64,000 bases of DNA from positions 20,901,873 through 20,965,872 of the forward strand of contig NW_020954610.1 of the NCBI RefSeq assembly GCF_900497805.2, written 5' to 3'. Made by a program: the position numbers and the translations under genes. The notes beneath the pieces were generated by a model. It did not search any database and was not told where the DNA came from. It saw nothing but the letters and a program-made list of their open reading frames with translations. Below are positions 1 through 10,700 of this stretch, one piece after another. Source of the stretch: Vombatus ursinus. Taxonomy: Eukaryota; Chordata; Mammalia; Diprotodontia; Vombatidae. The stretch's first letter is position 1, and each line of letters starts with the position of its first letter.

Positions 1-165
1 CTTGAGTCCATGGGTTGAAAGAAATGGTAATGTTTAGCCTAGTAAATCAACGACTCATGGAGGACATAGTAGCTTTTTTCACATATGTGAAAGACTATTA
101 TGTGAAGGAAGGAGCAGATTTATCCCATTTGACTTTCCAGTTCCAAGCACAGATAGCTAGGTCAC
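1..165 (+). repeat. L3/CR1 LINE 3'-region fragment
   Basis: The text follows the familiar CR1/L3 3' order: an AATGTTTAGCCT motif, then a GGACATAGTAGC block, then a GAAGGAGCAGATTTATC block. These match the 'noncoding end' of mammalian L3-type LINEs with many substitutions. The element is 5' and 3' truncated and cut by the window edge. Very old and inert. Confidence 0.5.
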
Positions 166-284
166 TCCACTAGAGCCCTTCCTTTCAAATTAACATTATA
201 CCATTTGTCCATTCTATCCAGTTCCAAAACCACCTAACTATATGATTGTCTAGTCCATATCTCTCTATTTATTAAGTCTGTACT

Positions 285-435
285 ATGTGAAGGCACTATA
301 CTAAGTACTGCTTATATAAAGAAATGTAGATGACAGTCCCTACTCTCAAGGAGTTTACAGAGAACATGTTGAAACAAAATACATACAGAATAAATTTATT
401 ATCAATAAAGGGAAGACACTAGTATTAAGGGGAAA
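285..435 (-). repeat. L2 LINE 3' end, antisense
   Basis: Reading + strand shows TACTATGTGAAGGCACTATA, a CTCTCAAGGAGTTTACAG block and a final GGAAGACACTAGTATTAAG. This is the reverse complement of the L2 3' terminus as seen throughout this window (for example 7225-7480 and 24440-24631). Diverged, 5' truncated. Confidence 0.6.
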
Positions 436-439
436 ATTA

Positions 440-1994
440 AGAAATTTTGTGAAGCACTTCATTAAAATATAAATTGTATGCATAACACTAACCTGTTTTA
501 CCTTCTGTACCATGACCCTGATAGCAGGCACCAGAAGACCAGCTTAGGGAATTTTGGTGCTCCATGTATTTCAAAATATTTAACATTTTAAAAAAGAAAT
601 ACTATAGCAGAACAGAGCAACTACCCTTTTTCACGATCTACACATATGAAATGAAAAAAATGAAAATTAACAGTTAGATTTTACTAGAAAATTAGCACCT
701 TAACATAGCTAGATTGAGAAAAAACTTCTGTTTTGACTTTTAGACAATTCAAAAGACTTATTTCCTAAATGATGGTAACGGGGGAAAATATAAAACTGTT
801 TCTTTTATTGAAGTCTATTAATGTGATTTTCAGCTTAAGGAACCAATGCATAAAATCCATGGATCAGGTTTTTTTATTTTTTTGAGGAGGCAGGGTAGAG
901 GTAGAAGAAGAGGGGGAGAAATACCAGAGAGAAATAAAATCTCAGGGTTTTATTCCTGATTTTTAATTGGCATTAGGTATGCAGTAAGGCTGCTCACTAA
1001 CTGAAAAAGCTGAAAATTGCTCATCTGACAAAGACTCATTATAGGGTACAAGGTCTTTATTTTCCATTTAAGAGCTTATTAAGTTTAGAAAAACTTAGAG
1101 ATCTAAAATATAGTCCATTAAATAGAAGGAACTAGTGATTGATATAACTTGGAATTCAAATTAAAATAATATTCTGATTTAGTTATGTCTTTCTTTCTAG
1201 ATTTTAATAAACATAAAAATGAGCTGCTATCTTTTCTTGACTTGAAAATATTTGTCATGAATATAAACTTGCCATTGAGTTCAAATCATGATTTCTTTTG
1301 TCACTTATCCTCCTAAATTAGTCTTTTTTTTTAGAAATAACTGATATTTGTATCAGTGCTTTAAACTACAGTAACATCAAAACTATGACAACAAAATTAG
1401 ACCCATATAACTCGATTTTATAAAGATTTAATTGATGCCTAGCATCCTCAAGGTACACACACACAGACACACAAATATAGATATTTCCTAGTAATCAAAC
1501 ATCTTCTCAATAGAAATGGTACCATAGTCACAAAACAATATTAAAGGTGAAAGTACACTTTTTTAAAAAAATTAGTATATCTAACATGTAATTCCAAGTA
1601 TAATCAGCTCTTGAAAACTCAGAAGCTGACCATCTATTTAGCTTCATCTAGCTTACTACTCTAAAATTGCCTAAAGTCTAAACTATGACAAAGCATAAGA
1701 ATACAAGAATAAAAGGAACACCAGTCCATTCTTACAAGTTTGTCCTGATAGGAAAAAAGTTCTGTGAAAAGCTATTAGACATTTTAAAGGACAGATGAAG
1801 GGGAATGAACTTTAGAAAAAATATATACGATATATAGAAAAATACATGGAGATAAGAAACCTGTTAACAAAGGAAAGATGCTGACACATTTAATAAATCT
1901 GACTATCCATGAAATTAAAAGAGAGATCTGTGTTTTCACCAATTTACGAAACTCCTAGGGTGGCAATCTGTCTTTAACTTATCTGCTAAGTCCT
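440..1994. other. Unassigned AT-rich DNA
   Basis: No open frame of note, no RNA gene and no repeat I can name. A short T-run with purine-rich stretch lies near 870-920 and a short AC tract near 1455. Probably unique intergenic or intronic sequence. Confidence 0.4.
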
Positions 1995-2105
1995 TAGAAG
2001 ATAGATACTCCAGTTGCAGAGGAGTTAAGTGATTTTCCCAAGCACCCACCTGAAAAGGATTATAGTCTGGGTCTGAATCAGATCTTTCTGACTCCCGAGT
2101 TATAT
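1995..2105 (-). repeat. MIR-type CORE-SINE, antisense
   Basis: GAGTTAAGTGATTTTCCCAA followed by a GGGTCTGAATCAGATC block and TTCTGACTCC is the reverse complement of the MIR tRNA-related/core boundary. Heavily diverged. Confidence 0.5.
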
Positions 2106-2109
2106 GGGA

Positions 2110-3070
2110 AAACTTTGAGAGGTAGATGTTATTATTATCTCCACTCCTTTCAATTGAATGATTTGTTTTATGGGTGAGAGAAGCCTTTTAATAAAATAAT
2201 CTTTAAGACAGTATTTTGACTTACAAAATCAATATTTTTGGATAATGAACAAACAATAAGTATAGTCACATGTAAAATGGTACTGATGTGGTGAGTATTA
2301 CATGTGAAAGCATGCTTGTTCCCATCAATGCTACTAATTGAAAATGCCCTTGATTTGTGTATAGATGACCTTCATAAAATGTTTTATTGTTCAGAGAGTA
2401 GGCATGTAGGTCACGTAGGTCAGTCATTGTTAATGTTGTCTTGTCTCCTTTTTGATAAGGCCCAAGACTTTTTTCATGCCTTTAGAATATTCCCCTCTTT
2501 CAAATATTTTGCATTTTGTACATTTGGATTATAGCATAGATCTTTGCTATATACCCTTGGTCCAATTTGGCTATCTCTTCTATGTCGGTTCTCATTATGC
2601 ACCATTTTTAACTTTCCTATAGGCATCTCTTACTGTGTAATAATAAATTCCAATTGTGGTGGTTCCATTGTCTTTAATGATGAAAACTGCTTGTTACAGT
2701 GACTTCTGCAGCTCTTTTCCATTTATGTTTTGATTGTTGTCTTTCCATTTTTATCCTCAAATGACATTGAGATGACTTTACTTAGCCTCCATGGATTCTG
2801 TCTGATTTATGAGACAATACTACTAATAATTATCTATAGATTTTACAAACAAGTTCATATTGTAACCTAATGTTGCTTTTGGCCGTCATCTCTCTTCATT
2901 TGACAAGTATGCAAAATATTTGCTAAAGTATTTTCTGGGCCCTTTTGGTCTTTTTGCAGTGAAAATATATTAGTTAAGCTTCTGTATAAACTTACTGAAG
3001 TTTATGTCATCTCTGTTGTTCATTTTCCCTTTTTCTTTACCAATATTAACAATGAATGCTTAAGTAAGTA
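2110..3070. other. Unassigned DNA
   Basis: AT-rich with no recognised repeat. A 76-codon open stretch on + (2304-2534) has no domain I recognise and sits in ordinary AT-rich text, so I do not call it a gene. Confidence 0.35.
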
Positions 3071-3071
3071 T

Positions 3072-3150
3072 CAGAAATAAGATTTGAACTAAAGTCTTCC
3101 TGGCTTTTAAGTCTATCAGTTTATCCTTTATTACATGTTGATTCTAGCTG
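3072..3150 (-). repeat. MIR-type SINE scrap, antisense
   Basis: ATAAGATTTGAACTAAAGTC and TTCCTGGCTTTTAAGTC resemble the reversed core/tRNA junction of MIR. Short and weak. Confidence 0.35.
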
Positions 3151-4134
3151 ACCTGCCATTATAACCCATTTTCTATGAAGAGCAGATGAAATAATGTATG
3201 TGAAAATTCATTTAAAATTATAAAAATATCACAAAAGTAAGTTTATATTTTCAGCTTTAAAATAATTTTGTAAAGATTTTTCAAGAGTATTAGTGTACTT
3301 TTCTTGATCAATCATTACAGAAGTCAAACTTTTTAAACTTTGTCTGCCAAGAACCTTTTTCATGATTTTTCTTCCTTTAAAAAAATTCACATATTCAAAC
3401 TAGTGAGAACTGACATTTATTCTCACTGATTTAAGATGCACAAGTTAACAAAAACACATTGTCTGCCCTTTGATAATAATCCAACATCGAACTTTACAGA
3501 AGGTTGAGTTTGCATAATTAAACACAATATTGAGTTATTTTTAGATCTCTGTGCAGACAGGGATATAAAAATGCTGTGTTTCTAAGTAAGGTTGTCAAGG
3601 CTCAGCTTGAGATATTATATAGTGACTTGTACTAAGGCCTATCCAAAGAGACAATGTTCAATCACAAAAATGAGAATAGGATAATTTTAAATCATGTCTG
3701 AGTTTCCCAGAAGAGACCACAAGGATAAAGTTAGTGTTCCCTCTCCTTAGCAACTATCATAGCCTTTGTGAAGTTACTATGGGTGAATTTTAAAAATGAC
3801 TTGCATTTCTGTCCTAGATGAACTTATTTAATATATGAATAGAGTCAGTCATAACTACAACAAAGTGATCAGGGCTTTTGTCCAAGATGCCAAATTTAGA
3901 GGAAATTAATAACATTTAAAGTCCTTCAACAGTGTAGAGTCAGTAGAAATTAACTCTTAGCAAAAAAAACAAAGTTAAATAAGAAGCAATGAGATCTCAG
4001 TCTAGGGTAAGCTCCACCCTTTCCCATCCTTTCTCACCCCATCAAACCCTTCCTTCAATTAAAATTGTGGTACTTTCCCAGTGGAAAAATTCTTAGTGTT
4101 GCCTCTTTATTTAAATGTATGACTTAAAGAGAAA
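3151..4134. other. Unassigned DNA, repeat-free by eye
   Basis: Roughly 1 kb of AT-rich sequence without a recognised repeat or coding signal. Confidence 0.35.
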
Positions 4135-4768
4135 AGAAATTACACATATAAAAATATTTATAGCATATCTTTTTGTGGTGGCAAAGAATTAGAAATTGAG
4201 GGGGTGCCTATCAATTGGGGAATGGCTAAATAAGTTGTGGTATATGAATGTAATGGAATACTATTATACTATAAGAAATGATGAGCAGGCGGATTTCAGG
4301 AAAAAAAACTTGGAAAGACTTAAATGAACTGATACTGAGTGAAGTGAGCAGAACTAGGAGAATATTGTACATAGTAACAGTAACATTGTGCAGTGATCAG
4401 CTATAATTGACTTAGCTCTTCTCAGCAATAGAATGATCCAAGACAGTCCCAAAAGACTCATGATGGAAAATGCTATCCACATCCAGAGAAAGAACTGATC
4501 GAGTTTGAATACAAATTGAAACATACTATTTTCACTTTTTTTGTTATTTTTTCTTATGACTCTTTCCTTTTGTTCTGTTTCTTCTTTTACAACATGACTA
4601 ATGTTTTACATGGTTACATGATTGATTACAAGTTTAACCTATATCAGATTGCTTGCCGTCTTGGGGAGGGCATAGGAAAGGGAGGCAGAAAAATTTGGAA
4701 CTCACAATCTTTTGACAAATGAATATTGAAAATCATCTTTACATGTAATTGGGAAAAATACTACTGAA
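4135..4768 (+). mobile_element. L1 LINE 3' end (ORF2 tail plus 3'UTR), 5' truncated
   Basis: The text begins inside the ORF2 C-terminus (a GTGGTGGCAAAGAATTAG block encoding the WWQR/VVAKN-type end), passes GAGTGAAGTGAGCAGAACTA and ATGCTATCCACATCCAGAG, and ends with ATTTGGAACTCACAATC and a final GTAATTGGGAAAAATAC. The same series recurs at 53385-54512 and, reversed, at 18386-18900, which fixes it as the marsupial L1 3' end. Confidence 0.85.
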
Positions 4769-4769
4769 T

Positions 4770-5224
4770 GTATGACTTATCATCCACTGCTTTTGCTGTG
4801 ATAGCTCCCAAACATTAAGTTCCCAACTGGGAGGTTATGGTTACTCCTCAAGGTAACTTTTTTTCCTAACAGTCCTAGTAATAAAGAACATTCCTCTTCT
4901 AAAGGATACATCCCTAGGAATCAAAACCAGTCCAGTGTCACTTCTTATACATTATTCCTTGAGCCCACTGACATCTGATTCTCAGGGATGTATGAATTAT
5001 GGTGCAGGTAACACCCTCACTCCACCTTTCCCCAGAAAGAAATGACTTAAAAAGTGTTCTAAAGGATGCACCTAAAGCTGACCTTAAAATGTGGTGTTAT
5101 CATTACTTAAGACTTTTGCTCCACAGCTTCTAATACAGGCCTCATTTGAAGACTCTTCATAGAGATACACATAAAATATAGAGAAACACAAAGTGGGAAA
5201 TCTACCCAGGTAACCTAACTTAAC
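4770..5224. other. Unassigned DNA
   Basis: No recognised repeat, RNA gene or coding signal. Confidence 0.35.
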
Positions 5225-5360
5225 TCAATTTAACAAACTTTCAGTAGACACCAAATATAAACAACAGTGCTTGGGATACAGACAGATACATGAGTCTTTG
5301 CCCTCCAGGAGTTTATATTTTAGAAGGAAACATTAACAGATAAGTAAATACAAGATTAAT
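5225..5360 (-). repeat. L2 LINE 3' end, antisense
   Basis: CAGTGCTTGGGATACAGACA, then CCCTCCAGGAGTTTATATTTTA: the reversed L2 3' end pattern. Old and truncated. Confidence 0.5.
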
Positions 5361-5362
5361 GT

Positions 5363-5800
5363 TATTGATGTAGTTCTTATTGTTCATCCTTTCTGTTCAA
5401 AAACGACCAATGACATGATGTCCTGACTTGCTCATGAATTAGAATAAAGTGAGGCAGAGTTTCACAAAGTCATCAGCCCCACTCCCTCTTTCAGGGTCAT
5501 CAAAGTCCAGTGGCAAAACAAAAGTGAAGATGATCAGCGATGGTCCAGGGCATCAGCCACCTTCATGTCCATTGGAACAAATTGTTCTCATCTGCCCATT
5601 CTTCCCAAAGAAGTCTTCACATGCATGAGGTAAACATCCCCCTAATTCACTGACTGTTGGTTGCCTTCAACCTGGTTTAGACCACCTGTTAAGATGGTTT
5701 TAGTGGTGTGACTGCTGCACCTACTATAGCATCTTAAAGCCACAGGTAAGAGTTGGGTGAAGCATGGACACCAAAAGTGGATTAGCAGCCCTGAAAAGGG
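5363..5800 (-). repeat. Unclassified marsupial interspersed repeat sharing a tail with the 9.15 kb LINE
   Basis: Starts with TTATTGTTCATCCTTTCTG and ACGACCAATGACATGATG, closely like the start of the 9145-9540 element (TTATTGTTCATCCTTGGTAC and AGGACCAATGACATCA). After about 50 bp the two diverge, as expected of a SINE or deletion derivative that shares the LINE's 3' end. Orientation is inferred from the LINE frame. An open stretch at 5764-6081 on + straddles this and the next L2, and I do not regard it as a gene. Confidence 0.4.
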
Positions 5801-5929
5801 CTCAGCAAGCCCTCACAACAGAAGTGCTAGTATTCCTGAGCACCCTATATGCCCATATACAAATACAAGGTAATTCCAAGAGGGAGAGAGCACCAACAAA
5901 TGGGAAGATCATGGAAGGCTTCACTCAAC

Positions 5930-6225
5930 AGCCATTAGTCAAAAAATGTTTATTAAGCATGTACAATGTGCCAAGCACTGTGCTAAAATCACAAAGAACA
6001 CAAAAATCTGGTCCCTGCCCTCCAGGATTGAGAGAGACAATGTGCAAATATCTATGTACTTGCAAAATATATACAGTGTAAATGTGAGGCTTCATTGAAG
6101 AAGATGGTACAGGATTCTTGAAGGGCTGTACAAGGATTCTGTTAGGTGAAGATAGAGAGTATACTCCAAGCATGACAGATGGCTTGTGAAAATGCATGAA
6201 GGTAAGAGACAGACTGTCAAGTATA
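5930..6225 (-). repeat. L2 LINE 3' end, antisense
   Basis: ACAATGTGCCAAGCACTGTG, CCCTGCCCTCCAGGATTGAG and then a TACTCCAAGCATGACAG / AAAATGCATGAAG pair: the reversed L2 3' end through to the 'GCATTCCA...GGCATGGAG' segment. Confidence 0.6.
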
Positions 6226-6344
6226 AGTCCTCAGTATTCTTTAGAAATCCACTGCTCTGCCACAGAGAGATCACATTTAGTTTTGTTCATGTTTTCCATT
6301 TTGAAAGCACACTAAAATTAATAGCATGAGGCACTGTTTAGAAA

Positions 6345-6537
6345 GAATGGTCCAGAAGTGTGGTATAGTGGAAAAAAAACTAAATCTATAGTCTTCTGAC
6401 TTGGGTTCAAATCCTGCTTGTGTTATTTGCTATCTGTGGAACTTTCCACAGTCATTTAACTTTTTCAGACCTTGGTTTCCTGAAAAGGTTTGACTAAATA
6501 TTCTCTTTTATACCTTTCAACTCCGAAGCATCTCAGG
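6345..6537 (+). repeat. MIR CORE-SINE, nearly full length
   Basis: GTGTGGTATAGTGGAAAAAA, GACTTGGGTTCAAATCCTGC, then a GTCATTTAACTTTTTCAGAC block and a CTTTCAACTCC end. The pol III B-box-like GGTTCAAATCC is still visible. Moderately diverged. Confidence 0.7.
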
Positions 6538-6614
6538 AACAAAAGCAGGGCTGCTTATGTTTTTATGGGCAGAATAAGAAGCTAGGACCTTTCACCAGGA
6601 TTATTTGCAATACC

Positions 6615-6885
6615 TGTTGCCTTCCAACTCCACAAATCAGAGGACCTCAGAGCCAGAAAGAACCTCAATGCTCATCTAATACAATTCACACAATATTAGG
6701 AATCCACTTAGGAAATTGGTATTTTCCCTAAGTGGTCATTCAGACCTGCAGGGAGTAAAACTTCACTCTATCCTGAGGCATCCATTCCATTTTGGAGCTG
6801 CTCTAATTATTAGAAAGGTTTGCCTTAAATCTGCTCCTTAATAACTGCTATCCTTTGCCTTAATTTTGCTTTCTGAGGCTTTCGC
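6615..6885 (-). repeat. L3/CR1 LINE 3' end, antisense
   Basis: Reversed, it reads as the CR1/L3 3' end: GGAGCAGATTTAAGGCAAAC, TCTAATAATTAGAGCAGCTC, then CAGAGGTCC-like and finally a GGACCTCAGAG / CAGAGCCAGAAAGAAC mirror at the low-coordinate side. Old. Confidence 0.5.
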
Positions 6886-7224
6886 CATGCACTGAAAGGT
6901 TACTGTTGTTTATTCCACCACCCCTCCTTGCTTTCAGAGCAATCCAACTCCCCTAAAGGCATACATGTAGGCCAGCCTAATCAAATCCAGCAACATCATT
7001 AAGCATCCCTCATTAGATAGTAGGTCTGGACAGAGAAAATCTTGTTTATCCATTTAGCAAGTCATTACCTGTAAATGGCAGGTTGATACCATTACACATT
7101 GAAGGAGGAAACAACAGAGAGGGAGGGAGAACAGGAAGGAATCTGTATATAAGAGAAGTATGGATTGGATTATTGAGAAATATTTACCAATGTCCAGATG
7201 ATATATCAAATCAATAACAAAGCA

Positions 7225-7480
7225 ACCATCATTTATTAAGTACTTACTATGTGCCAGGCACTGACCTAAATGCTGTTGATGCAAAGAAAGGGGAGTAAAA
7301 GTCAGTGCTTGCCCTCAAGTAGCTTACATTCTAATGAAAGAGACAATATGTAAATAGCTATATATGGATCAAGGCAGACTCAAAGATGTGGAAGCAAGGA
7401 TAATGTGCAAGCAAAAGTCAGACTACTAGGAGATTCCCATTAGGTCTTAGCAGATTAAAACTGTAAGGTAAGATGAAATT
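7225..7480 (-). repeat. L2 LINE 3' end, antisense
   Basis: TTTATTAAGTACTTACTATG, GTGCCAGGCACTGACC and TTGCCCTCAAGTAGCTTACA, the standard reversed L2 3' terminus. 5' truncated. Explains the minus-strand open stretch at 7054-7284. Confidence 0.7.
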
Positions 7481-7521
7481 TCTCTGACAAGTCAAATCAA
7501 ATCTATATCCTTTTGATGAAT

Positions 7522-7750
7522 AATAATAATAAGTGGTTAACATTTATATAGAGCTTACTGAATGTCAGGCACTGTATTAAGCACTTTACAATTATTACCT
7601 CATTTGATCCTCACAACCACCCTGGGAATTAGGAACTATTATTATCCTTATTTTACAAATGAGGAATCTGAGCCAGCTAGTAAGCAGATTTGAACTCAGA
7701 TATTCTTGACTCCAAGCCTGACACTGACCACTGTACCACCTAACTGCCCA
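7522..7750 (-). repeat. MIR/MON1-type CORE-SINE, antisense, near full length
   Basis: GTCAGGCACTGTATTAAGCA, CCTCATTTGATCCTCACAAC, TTTTACAAATGAGGAATCTG, GATTTGAACTCAGATATTC and a CTGTACCACCTAACTGCCC end: a reversed CORE-SINE from its 3' AT-rich part to its tRNA-like head. It explains the minus-strand open stretch 7595-7813. Confidence 0.75.
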
Positions 7751-7989
7751 AGTGTGGAAGAACCAGAGTATGGCTTGAAATATAAAGGGTTCTTGCCTTG
7801 CGGTAATAGGCAATGGGTCCTGGTACCTACTGTTATTTTTTTATATCCTCACTGATTTAAAAAATACATATACATGCATTACTTTTTAAAATTAAAGTTG
7901 ATTCTAATTTTATTCCACTAGAATCCTACTAGGATGTTTCATTATGACAAGGAAGGGGCTCAAGTTCTTTAAGACTTTGACAGGAAAAT

Positions 7990-8055
7990 GCAAACTCTTG
8001 ATCCTCATCCTTCTTGACTCATCTGCAGCAACTGGCACTGTTGACTATTCTTATT
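7990..8055 (+). repeat. Possible L2/CR1 reverse-transcriptase scrap
   Basis: CCTCATCCTTCTTGACTCAT through GGCACTGTTGACTATTC translates as LILLDSSAATGTVDY, like the LLDLSAAFDTVDH motif of L2/CR1 reverse transcriptases. Only about 65 bp, so weak. Confidence 0.35.
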
Positions 8056-8057
8056 TT

Positions 8058-8178
8058 TATTTTTGCGTTAACAAATGTTTATTTTCCCTTCCTCTCACCA
8101 CATCATAACCCCAATTTAAAAGAAAAATATGTAAAAATACACAAGTCAAGCAAAGCAAAATCTCATATTGTCCATGCC
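8058..8178 (-). repeat. L1 3'UTR fragment (older family), antisense
   Basis: Resembles 59235-59395: a TTTATTTTCCCTTCCTCTC block, then AAAATACACAAGTCAAGCAA and AAAATCTCATATTGTCCATG. I assign it to the same older L1 3'UTR by this comparison only. Confidence 0.4.
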
Positions 8179-8179
8179 C

Positions 8180-8242
8180 CCAGCACCTAGCAGAGTGCTT
8201 GGCATATGGTAGACACTTAATAAATAATTATTGATTAATTCA
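8180..8242 (+). repeat. L2 LINE extreme 3' end
   Basis: CCCCCAGCACCTAGCAGAGT followed by TTGGCATATGGTAGACACTT and AATAAATAATT is the sense L2 terminus. Confidence 0.55.
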
Positions 8243-8475
8243 TAAATAATTAGACCTTCATAGTTCTATGCTCTTATCTTCATAAAATCTTTATGACAAT
8301 GACCTAAAGGGGCTGAATAGTAAAATACGAGAGCTGGACTTGGAGACAGAAAAGACAAAAGTTCAAATTCAGTCTCAGGCACTAGTTGTCACTGTGCCTT
8401 CTTGCAATTCAGTTATGCTCTCTGAGTTTCAGGTTTCTCATTGTAAATAAGGGATTATACATCTGATACTAATCT

Positions 8476-8613
8476 GGGGGCAGCTACATGACACAGTGGA
8501 TAGAGCACCAGCCCTGGATTCAGGAGTTCAAATCTGGCCTCAGACACTTGACACTTACTAGCTGTGTGACCTTGGGCAAGTCACTTCATCCCATTGCCTA
8601 ACCAAAAAAAAAA
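8476..8613 (+). repeat. tRNA-derived marsupial SINE, full length
   Basis: Head GGGGGCAGCTACATGACACA, middle AGTTCAAATCTGGCCTCAGA (B-box-like), then TGTGTGACCTTGGGCAAGTC and an A-rich tail at 8605-8613. The other copies are at 29205, 60507 and 63786. Retroposed by L1 machinery, which is the known behaviour of poly-A tailed SINEs. Confidence 0.85.
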
Positions 8614-9144
8614 GACCAAAAGAAAAAGTAAATAATGGATTGTAGTGCTCAAATACCCACTTAACAGGACCATTCAGAGAAAATAAAACTCTTTGAAACC
8701 ACAATGTGATATATTTATAGCACACACCTTTGGATCTTAGGTGTCATCTAGTGTAAGCCCCTAGTTTTATAGATGTTAAATAGAAGTTTAAAAATTTGTA
8801 TAAAGTCTCAGAGGGAGTAAAGGCAGAAATTGTATTTGAAGTCTGGTTCTCTGATTCCAAATTCAACCGTAGTTCAGTAACAAATTTGTATCATATCCCC
8901 TTAATAGTAACAGAACATGTATATTCACATATACACATACACAAACACACACATATGCATAATGATTTTCTGCTACAGACTACATCTTCATAGTCACAAA
9001 GTGGACTAAAAGACATAGAATATAATATCTTGCTGTGATTATTATTAGTTTTTTTATTTTTTTAAAGTTTTTTTTTCAGTAGAGTAACATGCAACCTTAA
9101 AGCTTACAGAACAAGGAGTCTTTCAAAAATGTGTTAAGATGTTT
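8614..9144. other. Unassigned DNA with a short AC/AT tract
   Basis: No gene. A degenerate CACATA tract lies near 8925-8960. The 65-codon open stretch at 8796-8993 crosses it and is not convincing. Confidence 0.35.
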
Positions 9145-9540
9145 GTTGAAGTTATTGTTCATCCTTGGTACTGGAAGAGGACCAATGACATCACAATACT
9201 GGGGTCAAGGTACAATGTGTCCTACTATGGTTGATCAGACCAATATGAACCCAGAAGGCTCTACTATAGTTCAGGCACAAATAGTCCATTTGAACATTTG
9301 AGAAGGAGATATCTCTAGATTTGTATATCTTATGTTTCTTCTGTATTATTGCAATTCTTCTTTGCCCACAGAGCACAGTGCCTTCTTTGATACAGGCATG
9401 CCATGCTGGGCAGTCCTGTGCCAGCATCTCTCATGTTTCACAACTGATTTCAAAGTTCTTCAGAGAGCCCTTGAAAGCATCTTGTCCTGTTTCTTCTGAC
9501 CTCTGTGTAAGTGCTTGCCTTATGTGAGAGTTCTCTGTAA
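9145..9540 (-). mobile_element. Non-L1 LINE C-terminal fragment with C2H2-like tail
   Basis: Minus strand encodes, at 9191-9427, LAQDCPAWHACIKEGTVLC followed by RRIA and a C-terminal CLNYSRAFWVHIGLINHSRT-like stretch. This is the end of a LINE polyprotein whose C-terminus carries a C2H2 motif (usual form CPxCxRxFRARIGLxSHxRTH); here the second cysteine and other positions have drifted. The frame is open for about 78 codons but lacks the RT, so it is a dead fragment. Clade (RTE-like or another) not settled. The + strand open stretch 9321-9527 is its shadow. Confidence 0.6.
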
Positions 9541-9829
9541 AATAGTCTTTTAAGTAAATGTTTATATGTTTATATGCTTGGCATTCAGGCAAATGTACAT
9601 TTAGATTGCAAACTTGATAAGATGGAAGAAATATAATAAGTTCTGTTTCTGAAATGTCAAGTCACATGCGATACAATCCCAGTAAGTATATCTAGAACCG
9701 AGCAAAAATGCACAAAGATTTTAGACCCAGAATTGTACAAAAGAAGGCGATTAGGGTAAATTGCCTTCAAGAAATCAAAAAGTCCTTTTGATGACCCCCA
9801 AGCTTCTCCTAGAAACAAAAATATTTAAT

Positions 9830-10240
9830 GCCAACATTCTCCCTCTTTTGCTTTATAATGATAAGAACTGAAACTTAGTAATAGAGGACAATGGAAAGAT
9901 GCATTGTGGCTGTGAACAATATACAAAAAAAACCAAAAAGGCATTTTTAAGAAAGAACAAAAGTAAAAGACGTCATAAGGAAAATGTATAATAGAATAGA
10001 AGCTGGACTAGTCAAGTGTTAAGGGAAAGGGATGCCATGTCAGCAGTTAACATTTTCCACTGGTATCCTTGAGATGTCAAGAGAAATGAAAATCTCTACT
10101 ATCTTAGGCAGACTGTCATCTGTAATTAACTTAGGAGAAAAAAAAAAACCATGAGAAAGAGTAGCATAAGATGGGCAGATAAGGATGGAACATGATCTCC
10201 ATCACTGGAGGAATGTCTAAGTCAATGAGATCACCAATAC
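9830..10240 (+). mobile_element. RTE (BovB-type) LINE 3' fragment, copy 1
   Basis: Degenerate translation shows a GQWKDALW block (from RAMERxMxG) and CACTGGTATCCTTGAGATGT (HWYPxDV). It ends in a GATGGAACATGATCTCCATC tail and GTCAATGAGATCACC. The same tail closes the next copy at about 10615-10672, marking two RTE 3' ends in series. Confidence 0.5.
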
Positions 10241-10700
10241 TTTTGAGTATTCTTCCATTGATGTTTTATGGTTATGAGTCACTGACTATCACCATTGCCA
10301 AAAGACTGAAATTACAGATGACAGAATGAGATACAGAGGCTTAGAATGGACTTAAGTAAACCATAGTGCATTCACACAAATCACTTGCATATAGGATGTA
10401 GCATAAAAGATTTCGACCAGAAAATGTATGATCAGAAAAGGTAGTAGTTTGGTAATGTAGCAAGAGTCAAGAATAACAGATGAACAGCCTGTGCACTGCA
10501 CTAGAATATAAGGAATTTTAAAAGTCTACAGGAAGGACCCCAACCTTTAGAAAAGACAGATTATAGAGAATTTATGGGTAGTATAAGTAAGAATTGTATA
10601 ATATGAAATGTAAGTAAAGATGGAATGTGATTTACACCAATGGATGCAATAGCTACATCAGTGAGATCACGGACACACTGAACAATTATATCTCATATTT
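10241..10700 (+). mobile_element. RTE (BovB-type) LINE 3' fragment, copy 2
   Basis: Begins with LSILPLMFYGYESLTITIAK (from LPxLLYGxETW), continues with WFGNVARVKNNR (from WAGHVARxxDNRW) and a KSLQEGPQP stretch (from KRPRGRPP). It ends with GATGGAATGTGATTTACACC and ACATCAGTGAGATCACG. In-frame stops throughout, so old and inactive. Confidence 0.6.

Noticed and set aside
5764-6081. 105-codon open frame starting MDTKSGLAALKRAQQALTTE
   Set aside because: It runs across an unclassified repeat into a reversed L2 3' end. No domain, no splice context, and composition fits chance.
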